From the NCBI GenBank assembly GCA_002633025.1, contig NMRB01000815.1:201295-265294 (forward strand): a stretch of DNA of 64,000 nt. The letters are read 5' to 3'. A model generated the notes under the pieces. The model made no database searches, was not told the origin of the DNA, and saw only the letters and a program-made list of their open reading frames with translations. The DNA comes from Notospermus geniculatus. Its lineage: Eukaryota > Nemertea > Pilidiophora > Heteronemertea > Lineidae. The translations under genes and the position numbers were made by a program. Positions 15,101 through 27,100 of the stretch are shown here, one piece after another. Every line of letters starts with the position of its first letter. Position 1 is the first letter of the stretch.

Positions 15101-18100
15101 TTGTTCAGTCTTCTTTTCATTTCTTTTGCATACGTCACTCTAATGACGCCAAGCGCTGCCATTTGGCTGTCGTACGTTATATACTCAAATACAAATTCCG
15201 ACCAAGCACTACTTGACCTCATTATACACATTGCAGGGTTTTGTGACGTCATCAGTTTATGTAATTTCGCATCTAACTTCATTATCTACGGCTGCACATT
15301 ACCATTTTACAAGGAAGAACTTAAAACTATGTTTGGTTGCCAGAAAAAGGGAGTTTTCAGACAAACCCTCCAAACATGAATGGTCAGCACAACTTTTTTA
15401 TGTTTTGAGGTAGTGGTCTTGCTCCGAGTGCCAGAAATCAGCACTAAATAGCCGCATTCATTTTGTCTCCACCCTACATGTAACAATATAAGCTATAGAC
15501 CAAGCCTCATAATGTATACCTGTCCAAAAAGCCAGAGGCCGTATTCTAGAAGCTTCCTTAACTCTAAGGTTTACCTAGCTATTCTTTGAAGGACAGAGTA
15601 CAAAAGCTGGACCTTAGAGTTGAGGAGGCTTCTACAGGGTGGGCCAAAGAAAGTGTCCCTCAAACAATAGGTAAACAATGGAAATGCTATTGTTCGAGGG
15701 ACACTTTCTCTGGCCCACTTTCTCTGGCCCACGCTGTAGGATACGGGTCCATGTTTCATCGGTATCCAAGGACTGAATCTTAAATCTACATGTACAGTAA
15801 TGTTGTTCGATAATAGATTGAATATCCTTCATCTATTTTAATGATAGTTAGCGCTGATTTATAAACCTTAGATGATTCTCAGTTGTTGTGTCATGCTATT
15901 TTCATCAACAGCATAACAATTCGTCAATGCAATTCTTTCACTTCAAAGGACGAGATGTCCAACACACAACACGACACAAGGGTTCAGTTTCGCTAAATGT
16001 TCATGGCAGCCACCCTGCGAATTCATATCTCAAACCAAGAAGTGAGGCACGTCTCAGAAGGTTTTCCATTTCGGAGTGCTACACTGGAGACTGGTGTAAT
16101 GCACAATGGTGGGAATTACTACCACGGACGAAATCGGCAAGGGCCTGACAAGGGTGATGACGTCATTGGCTCGGCTGGATAAGGTGTTGGCATTTTTTCA
16201 GGGCTATATGACGATCATCATTGCATGTACTGGGCTTCTTGGAAATGGCCTTTCTTTAGCTGTGTTCATACGAACTAGGAAAAGACAGGATGCTAGCATT
16301 CAGTATTTGAGTTGTTTAGCTGTTTCGGATACCGCCTATATCATTGCTACGCTGGTCCTAACATGGCCTCGGCAAGGCCTACAGTTCATTACCGGCTACA
16401 CGCCAGTAGATATATTGACATTCTCAACATTCGGTTGCAAAATATCTTACTACGTCCTCTTGATATCCGGCACGATATCAGGGTGGCTGATCGCAGCGTA
16501 TTCGGTGGAAAGGGCCGTTGTTGTTTGGTTTCCGCTTAAAAGATCCAATATCACGACTAGGAAACGTTCATTCACCATCGGAATCATATTTCTGGTGGCA
16601 GCGGTGATAATTCTTTATCGTCCCATCTTAGTAGATGTTTACTCCGCTGATCATGATATCGTCCTCTGTTTTTATGTAGGCAATGTCACAATGAGGATAG
16701 CCGTGCAGCAAGTGGACTGGGGAATGTATTTTTACATCCCTTGTATCACCATACTGGTTGCTAATTGCTTCATTTTAGTTGGAATTTTCCGTGGTTCTCG
16801 TAAGCGAGCTGAGATGTCAAAAGACGACAAGCAAGATATGAAGGTTTTGTTCAGTCTTCTTTTCATTTCTTTTGCATACGTCACTCTAATGACGCCAAGC
16901 GCTGTCACCTGGCTGTCGTACCTTATATTCTCATATACAGACTCCGACCAAGCACTTCTTGACCTCATTTTTCACATTGCAGGGTTTTGTGACGTCATTA
17001 ATCTGTGTAATTTCGCATCTAACTTCATTATCTATGGCTGCACATTACCATTTTACAAGGACGAACTTCACACTATGTTTGGTTGCCAGAAGGGAGTTTT
17101 TAGACAAACCCTTTAAAAATGAATGGTCGGCACAACTTTTTGTTCTGTTTTGAGGTAAAGTGGTCTTGCTCCGAGTGCCAGAAATCAGCAAATAGCCGCA
17201 TTCATTTTGTCTCATCATCATCATCATAACGGCGTCGTGAGCCTAGGATTGGCTCTTTGCCATAAAAAGTAACATATATACAGTTTCACAAAGCGCATGC
17301 AAAGCGGGTAAGGACGGACTCCAGTTAATCATGGTTATATACACCCTACGTGTAACAAAAAAGGTATGGACCAAGCCTCATAATGTGTACCAAAAAGTCC
17401 AGATGCCGTATTTTAATAGCTTCCTTAACTCAAAGTTTATCTTTAGTTATTGTTTGCAGGGCAGAATACAAAATCTTAAAGTGGACGAATCGCCCGACGA
17501 TTGAAATCGTCGTCTTAAGGGCGGCGCACACGAGCGACTATTTTGACCGATTTGTCGGCCGACTTGGCTTCCGACCGCCAAAGCGACAAGATTTGGCGCT
17601 TCTGATTGGCTGATCTCTAGTCGCACCACCAGTCTCGTCGGCGGTCGCCCAGATTTAGTCGCTCGTGTGCGCCGCCCTTAAATCGTGGAGGAATCGTGGT
17701 GATCTTATCAGATCTTGAGGTCAATCGTGTTGATTGCAGGAAAGTTTTGGACAGTTTATGCTGTGTTCCCACTATCACCAATAACACCACGATTGAAATC
17801 GTGGAATAATCGTGGTGATCCTACAGATCCTGAGGTCAGTCGCGGCAATCGTATTGATCGTAGAAAAGTTTTGAACGGTTCAAAAATTTTCTACGATCAA
17901 CACGATTGTCACAATTGCCCTCAAGATGTGATACGGACCGCACGGCAGTGGGAACTTAGCATTATAGGAGGCTTCTACGGGCCTATGTTATCATCGGTAT
18001 CAAAGGAGCGAATCTTCCATCTACAAGTAGTTGTTCGATGATAGATTGGATATCCTTTATGCACGTATATTTTAATAGCTACTTATAGTACTGATTTATA

Positions 18101-21100
18101 CTTAGATGATTCTCAGTTGTTGTGTCATGCTATTTTTATCAACAGCGTAACTATGCGTCAATGCAATTCCTTTACTTCAAAGGACGAGATGTCCAACACA
18201 CAACACGACACAAGGGTCCAAAGATGTATCACTGCAACGACTGCTTTAGTTTCGATAGCTAAATGTTCATGGCAACAATCCTGCGAATTCATATCTCAAA
18301 CCACGAAGTGGTCGAGGCGCGTCTCTGAATGTTTTCTATTTCGGAGTGCTACACTGGAGACAACTGTAGTGCACAATGGTGGGAATTACTACCACGGACG
18401 AAATCGGCAATGGCCCGACAAGGGTGACGACGTCATTGGCTCAGCTGGATAAGGTGTTGGCATTTTTTCAGGGCTATATGACGATCATCATTGCATCTAC
18501 TGGGCTTCTTGGAAATGGCCTTTCTTTAGCTGTGTTCATACGAACTAGGAAGAGACAGGACGCCAGCATTCAGTATTTGAGTTGTTTAGCTGTTTGGGAT
18601 ACTGCCTATATCATTGCTACGCTAGTCCTAACATGGCCTCGGCAAGGCCTACAGTTCATCATCGGCTACACGCCAGTAGACATATTGACATTGTCAACAT
18701 TCAGTTGCAAAATATCTTTCTACGTCCTCTTGATATCCGGCACGATGTCCGGGTGGCTGATCGCAGCGTATTCGGTAGAAAGGGCCGTTGTTGTTTTGTT
18801 TCCGCTTAAGAGATCCAATATCACGACTAGGAAACGTTCATTCACCATCGGAATCATATTTCTGGTGGCATTGGTGACAAATCTTTATCGTCCCATCTTA
18901 GTAGATGTCTACTCCGCTGATCATGGTGTTGTCCTCTGTTTATATGTGGGCAATGTCATAGTGAGGATAGCCATGCAGCAAGTGGATTGGGCAATGTATT
19001 TCTACATCCCTTGTGTCACCATACTGGTTGCTAATTGCTTCATTTTAGTTGGAATTTTCCGTGGTTCTCGTAAGCGAGCTGAGATGTCAAAAGACGACAA
19101 GCAAGATATGAAGGTTTTGTTCAGTCTTCTTTTCATTTCTTTTGCATACGTCACTCTAATGACGCCAAGCGTTGTCACCTGGCTGTCGTACCTTATATTC
19201 TCATATACAGACTCCGACCAAGCACTTCTTGACCTCATTTTTCACATTGCAGGGTTTTGTGACGCCATTACTCTGTGTAATTTCGCATCTAACTTCATTA
19301 TCTATGGCTGCACATTACCATTTTACAAGGAAGAACTTCAGACTATGTTTGGTTGCCAGAAGGGAGTTTTTAGACAAACCCTTTAAAAATGAATGGTCAG
19401 CACAATTGTTATTTGTTTTGAGGTAAAGTGGTCTTGGTCCGAGTGCCAGAAATCAGCACTAAATAGTCGCATTCATTTTGTTTCCAACCTGCATGCAACA
19501 ATTTAAGGTATGGGCCAAGCCTCATAAGTATACCAAAAAGTCCAAAGGCCATATTCTAGAAGCTTCCTTAACTCTAAGGTTTACCTTTAGCTATTGTTTG
19601 CACGGCAGAATACAAAAGCTTTAGGTGGACGTTAGAGTTAAGGAGGCTTCTAGAATACGGGCCCGTGTTATCGTCGGTATCAAAAAGGACTGGATCTTCC
19701 ATCTACTAGTAGGCTACAGAATATGTTCGATAACAGATTGAATATCCTTTGTATATTTTAATGATAGCTACTTATAGCACTAATAAACTATAAACCTTAG
19801 AGGATTCTCAGTTGTTGTGTCATGCTATTTTCATCAACAGCATAACAATGCGTCAATGCAATTCTTTCACTTCAAAGGACGAGATGTCCAACACACACCA
19901 CGAGACAAAGGCTCCAAAGATGTATCACTGTATCGACTAGTTCAGTTTCGATAGCTACAAATGTTCACGGCACCCATCCTCCGAATTCGTATCTCAAACC
20001 ACGAAGTGAGGCGCGTCTCAGAAGGTTTTCCATTTCGGAGTGCTACACTGGAGACTGGTGTAATGCACAATGGTGGGAATTGCTACCACGGACGAAATCG
20101 GCAATGACCCGACAAGGGTGATGACGTCATTGGCTCGGCTGGATAAGGTGTTGGCATTTTTTCAAGGCTATATGACGATCATCATTGCATGTACTGGGCT
20201 TCTTGGAAATGGCCTTTCTTTAGCTGTGTTTATACGAACTAGGAAGAGACAGGATGCTAGCATTCAGTATTTGAGTTGCTTAGCTGTTTCGGATACTGCC
20301 TATATCATTGCTACGCTAGTCCTAGTATGGCCTCGGCAAGGCCTACAGTTCATCACCGGCTACACGCCAGTAGATATATTGACATTGTCAACATTCGCTT
20401 GCAAAATATCTAACTACTTCCTCATGATATCTGGTACGATGTCAGCATGGTTGATCGCAGCGTATTCGGTAGAAAGGGCCGTTGTTGTTTGGTTTCCACT
20501 AAAGAGAGCCAATTTCACGACTAGGAAACGTTCATTCACCATCGGAATCATTTTTCTGGTGTCAGCGGTGATAATTCTTTATCGTCCCATCTTAGTAGAT
20601 GTGTACTTCGCTTATGGTATTGTCCTCTGTTTTTTTGAGGGTGATGTCATAATGCGGATAGCCATGCAGCAAGTGGACTGGGGACTGTATTTTTACATCC
20701 CTTGTATCGCCATACTGGTTGCTAATTGCTTCATTTTGGTCGGAATTTCCCGTGGTTCTCGTAAGCGAGCTGAGATGTCAAAAGACGACAAGCAAGACAT
20801 GAAGGTTTTGTTCAATCTTCTCCTCATTTCTTCTGCATATGTAATTCTGATGGCGCCAAGCGCTGCCATTTGGCTGTCGTACGTTGTGTACTCCTATTCA
20901 AATTCCGACCAAGCATTCCTTAACCTCATTATTCACATTGCAGGATTTTTTGATGTCATTGGTTTATGTAATTTCGCTTTTAACTTCATTATCTATGGCT
21001 GCACATTACCATTTTACAAGGAAGAACTTAACAGCATGTTTGGTTGCCAGAAAAAGGGAGTTTTTCGACGAAAGGGGGTCGTCAGGTAAAGATCGGGATT

Positions 21101-24100
21101 GAAAAAACCTACGAGATCCATCTTGCCTTCATCCTTCATACATGTACTTTACACAGCAGAAGTTATAATAAAATATGTAAATATTAGACCTCAGCAAAGG
21201 TCCTTATTGACAGGTTTGAAAAATCTAGGCTATATTCATTATGCTATTTTTAGCATTGATTTATAAATGTTACAATACTCTCGATTATTGCGTCTCATCA
21301 ACAACATCAGCGCCGAAGTTCCTTATTGTTCGACATTGTAAGTGAGCAACGGTGACGATATGTAACTGTAAGGGTTCGTGCAATATCAAAAGCTTATGTT
21401 CATGGCAACCATCCGGCCAATTCGTATCGTAGCCACAAAGGAGGTTCGTCTGAAAAGGGTACACATCACGTATGAGACACTGGAACCTCATGTACCCTGA
21501 CTTCACAATGGTGAGGACCCTTACCACGGACGAAACCGACAATGGCCTGAGAAGGGTGATGACGTCATCAACATTGGCGCATCTGGATAAGGTCTTGGCA
21601 TTCTTTCAGGGCTATATGACGATCATCATTGCATCTACGGGGCTACTCGGAAATGGCCTTTCTATAGTTGTGTTTGTACGATCAAGGAGGCGACAAGACG
21701 CTAGTATTCACTATTTGAGTTGTTTGGCTGCTTCCGATACTGTTTATATCGTTGCTACGCTAGTCACACTATGGCCCCGACAAGGCCTACAGTTCATCAC
21801 CTCCGACTACATGCCAGTTGACATCATGACTATTTCAACATTCTCTTGCAAAATATCTAACTACATTCTCATGATATCGAGCTTCATGTCAGCATGGCTG
21901 ATCGCAGCTTATTCCCTGGAAAGAGCCATTGTTGTTTGGTTTCCGCTAAAGAGAGCCAATATCACGACAAAGAAACGTTTTTTGGCCATCGGAATCGTAT
22001 TTCTGATGTCCGCTGTCACAACTGTCCATCGTCCTATCTTGGTAGATGTATACTTCGGTTATGGAATGGTCCTTTGCTACTACATAGGTAATGTCACAAT
22101 GCAGTTAGCTCTACTAGAAGTTGACTACGGGCTTTATTACTACATCCCTTGTGTCGTCATGCTAGTTGCAAATTGCTTCATTCTGATTGGAATCTTCCGT
22201 GGTTCTCAAAAGCGAGCTGAGATGTCAAAAGACGACAGGCAAGACATGAAGATCCTGTTGAATCTACTGCTTATTTCTTTTACATATATAATTCTCATGA
22301 CCCCCAACGCCGCCGTCTGGCTGTTGTACGTTATATACTCAAATATGAACCCTGACCCCTCATTTATTGGCCTTCTCATCAAAATCGCCGGTTTTTGCGA
22401 TGTCATCGCCTTGTGTAACTATGCATTTAATTTCATTATCTACGGTTGTACATTGCCATTTTATAAGGCAGAGGTAAAGAGTATGTTTTGTTGCTCAAAA
22501 AAGTGACCATTTTAGAGATACCATTTGTCAGAACCGACAGGTTGCAAAATGTAGGAAATATCCTTGCTGCTGAATCGAAACACGTTTTAATTTTGGTCAA
22601 GACAAATCAATTGCCTTAGCTTAGATCTACCACCAGCCAAATGCTCACTCAGCGGGTTTTTATGTCGGCGACAGAAAAACCTTAGTTTCCGACTTAACCA
22701 TACTGCTGAGTGGGGAAACGTGCAATATGGTGTTTGCCAGAAACCCTAGGACGCTTCTGAACCAAGAAACAATACCAAACTTACCTCCCTCAGGTCAACT
22801 TCAAAAACGTTATTTTCTCCTTCCACTAACGGTGTGTTGGCGTAATACTCGAGATAGATCCTATGGTTGCCTACAAGCTGGATGAGAGGGATATTATCCC
22901 CTGCTACTGGCGATGAAGTGCTGGCAATTCCCCGACGCTTGGTCTCATAGTAGACGGTGAAACGTAGTTTTCCATTGTATGATAAAATCTGAAAAGAAGC
23001 GTAGCATGGATAACAGATGACGTCCAATGAAATTGCTAGCCAAGTTAAAGTAGGGGCCTAGTACAGACGCGAAACCCCGATTTTGGGCAATATATGTGCT
23101 CCTTTTTGAATAACATAATTTTTTCCAGTTTTCATATTGTACAGTATTTGGATGGTGTGGAATCGGAATCCGTCGAGTGCAAGGACAGTTACCTTATCAC
23201 CTCGGAAGTCACCAACAAGACTCCAATACAGAGGTTTGTTTGAGTTAATGTGAACCAAGTCTGCTCCTGGTGGAATGACTAACAGAGCTCTCCTGGGGTC
23301 GATGGCAAATGCAGCTTCACTTCTCGACACAAAGGTGACATTCCTCTCCTGTGCAAACAGCTGTAACGAAGAGATGGAGATTTTGACTCCACAAACATCA
23401 TCATCATTTTAATACTCTTTGGCATTTCTGCAGCAGAGAGTTGCATAAGAACTTGTAGGGCGAAAGGTTCGAGTCAGAATAGTGCCTGACAGAACGCAGA
23501 TTGTGGAGCATCGTTCCCAATGGCATACACAAGGGACGGCTAATACAGGGACCTACGCAGTTCTTTGCGATATTCAAATTCATTCAAATGGCAGTACCAG
23601 CGTAGCAGCCAACGTACACTAGGGTGTTACTGTTATCCCCCACTTACCCTACTCCATACATAAGGGGCCTGTTCGCACTCCTCTGTCCTTCCAAAGCAGA
23701 AGCACTCGGTACATCCTTTCGGATTGCCATCGTCAAGACTGAATGTTCCTTGCTTACATGTGTTGCATTTTTTCCCAACAACATTATCCTGTATAGATAG
23801 AAAGATATTTAGGTTGCTTATATTCTCAGAGAATACCCATTTGAGGCAATTTTATGATATCACGCCTGCAGCCCAATCAGTAAATCGCGGTGATTGACAG
23901 TTAATTGATGGTGGTGATGATTGACAGGTAGAGGTGGAGATGACTGACGGGTTCGGGCTTGCCTATTGATTAGTCCTGCTGCCAATAAAAAATTGATGTC
24001 TGCCTATAGAATTAAAGTAGTACCAAATATGAGAGGACTTAGGCAGTTATTTGCTTTCTATCCCCATATGGCTTGATAGGCCTACCTACCTTGCATCGAC

Positions 24101-27100
24101 ATTGTCCGGAACCATCGCATTGGCAGAGTCCATTCCTGCACCCAGTCGGTAACGTGCCATCAAGGTTGCACATACACGGTTTACAAGTTGGATAGTTAAT
24201 GTAGCCAAAGCTACATTCATCACACTTTTTACCCGTGAACTCCAGTTTACAAGGACAGTTGCCGGTCATTCCATCACAGTCACGGCCTATGGAACCAATG
24301 GAACAGTTGCACGGCTGAAAGAAATGGATTGTGTCAGGTAAGCAGCATCCCCGTCCGTGATGCAAAATTTCTGTACAATGTGAAATGAAGAGCCTTCTAC
24401 CCCTTACTTATCATTCACTTTATTTCGACCTTCAAAATCCTACATTGAAATAGCCGTAACGTACCTTGCATCCATCGTATGGGTCATGGCCAAAGGTGAA
24501 CGGTGCACAGTCTTCACATCTCCTTCCGACCGTGTTGGGAGGACACTTACACTTCCCTGTGATACGATCACACACAGTGCCAGGTACATCGCACACATCA
24601 CAAGCTGAAAATGAATATCAGTTGAAGCTGTTAATCATCACGCAATGTTTTAAGCAACAAAATCACAAAAGGTAACTGAAAGTCACGGTTACTTACTCAA
24701 ACAGCCATTTTCACTGAAACCCCAGTGATCCTTCTTGCATTTGTTGCATGTTCTTCCCCTAACACCAGGCTTACAAGGACATTGTCCACTAAATGGATCA
24801 CATACTGATGAAATGGAACCAACGGGGTCGCATCCACAAGCCTGGGCACCTCCCCCACCATTATCTTTATCACTGCCATCTTTTCCATCTCCATCCTTCC
24901 CATCATCTCCGTCTTTTCCACCATCTCCATCTTTACCACCGTCTCCGTCTTTTCCACCATCTCCATCTTTACCACCGTCTCCGTCTTTTCCACTATCTCC
25001 ATCTTTACCACCGTCTCCGTCTTTTCCACCATCGCCATCCTTTCCACCGTCACCATCTTTTCCACCATCTCCATCTTTACCACCGTCACCATCCTTTCCA
25101 CCATCCCCATCCTTTCCACCATCTCCATCCTTTCCACTGCCTCCATCCTTTCCACCATCGCCATCCTTCCCACCATCGCCATCCTTGCCACCATCGCCAT
25201 CCTTTCCACCATCTCCATCCTTTCCACCGTCTCCATCCTTTCCACCATCCTTCCCACCATCTCCATCCTTTCCACCTCCATCCTTTCCACCATCTCCATC
25301 TTTTCCACCATCTCCATCCTTCTTACCATCTCCATCCTTGCCACCATCGCCATCCTTTCCACCATCACCGTCTCCATCGGTATCATTTCTCCAAAAAAAG
25401 CCAGGCTGAAGGAACAAATGTCGAATACCGTCTGAGAAGTTAAGCACATAGAAAAGCAGACAGCGATGACGCTGGCAATTGCATGGACAAAACCCTTTTC
25501 TCACTGTCTTTTGAAGAGAAAAACGTAGGGAGCATGGAAACACAAATGAAATGCTTACCTTCACTGCATCACACTTGTCCCCGATAACATTGGGCCGGCA
25601 GTTACAGGTGCCATTAAGCTGGTTGCAGCTGATGCCGTAGGAGCCCATGCGATTGCAATTACAGGCTGAAATGAGACAAATGGAGTTCCAAGTAAACCAA
25701 TGTTACCGGACATGCTGGTTATCAAATACGCCATTCAAATGCATATTTTGAAATGGTAAGCTTACCTTTGCACCCATTTTCTGAATATCCGTAATACCCT
25801 GGAGCACACCTATCACATTTCACGCCAGTGACTCCAAACTTGCAGGGGCACAGCCCAGTAACCTGATCACAGATGCTTGAGTTCGAACCCGTCGTGTTGC
25901 AGGCACAAGAACGACAACCGTCCTTGATGTCACCCGTACCAATCTGAAAAGAGAAAAGCCAAGTTTGCTGACCGTGAGAACTCCTGTATACGGATAGGAC
26001 AGCATGGCCCGAATATCTTTATGAAATTGACAGCAGCTTATTGAGTCATTGACTTACCACACACTTTTCACACATCTTTCCAGTGAAGTTGGCTTTACAG
26101 TAGCACTGACCGTCGATTTGATTGCAGGTGGAATTCAAAGAACCGTATCTGTTGCACCCACAAGCTGGAGAGAGAGGGTATCCAAAAAATCATTTTCATT
26201 CACAACATGTAGTTCGAAAAAGGATGGAATTGTCAACAATGTAGAAGTTTATGAAGTTGTAGAATCATAGAAACAGGACAAGTCATTCCTTACCTCTGCA
26301 TTCCTGCTTCAAAGGGTTGCCAAAGAATCCATCTTTGCAGCGTTCACAGTTGTAACCTTCAGAGTTGAATATACACTTCAAGCACTGACCAGTGGTGGTA
26401 TTGCAGTTACCCACAACGTTCGGATCCACGTTACCACTACAGTTACAGCTCTGGCAATAATTGCCAGGGATATTCGGGTTGCCAAAGAATCCATCATCAC
26501 AGCTAAAAAGAAGAGAGTCAATATGAAGTGTGGTGGAAATGAAGTCACACTTAATAAAGGATGGAGTAAGAATCCATTATTCCTTTTTTTATCCGAATGT
26601 TCTAATCAGCAAAAACTGCTGTACGGCCACGTATTCTCTTTGTCATTTACATGTATGCATTTTACATGAAAACAGGAGCATTTTGATTGTAAAAAATATC
26701 ATTTTGAATTATGATTTTGATGGATTAAAAGGTCGTCTTCTTACTTTTCGCAGTGGGGACCAGTGTAACCTCTCTGACAGTTCAAGCAGATGAAGTCATC
26801 GGGGCCTGCAGCGATACACTGCCGGGCAAAATAATTGGATGGTTCTTTGAGAGGACAAGCACATTTCTTGCAATCATCTTCACTGCCTTTAGTGGCATCG
26901 CCGTAGTAACTAACTTTACAGGCTTCACATCTCAGGCCTTCTGTATTGTTCTTGCAGTCCTGTAAGCAAATTCAATAATGACTTTTTCTTACTTCTTCAA
27001 GTATGAAAAAAACAAAAAATTTCCATAACGACATCCAATGCTCAGCAGTTATTACGTCATCGTAAGACATACCTGGCATATCCCGGTAAAAGGGTCGCAG

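Noticed and set aside
17383-18041. Open frames over the MITE complex between GPCR members 3 and 4
   Set aside because: They overlap inverted repeats and inserted elements; the mirrored right-arm region lacks part of this sequence because of the TTAA insertion.
21472-21507. Upstream in-frame ATG for GPCR member 6
   Set aside because: The Met at 21508 aligns with the starts of all paralogues; the extra 12 residues have no counterpart.
24697-25449. Long overlapping open frames (Met-Glu-Arg-rich, Pro-Ser-rich and His-rich) across the DGDGGK exon on both strands
   Set aside because: An 18-bp repeat without stops stays open in several frames; only the DGDGGK frame is continuous with LE cysteines and splice sites.
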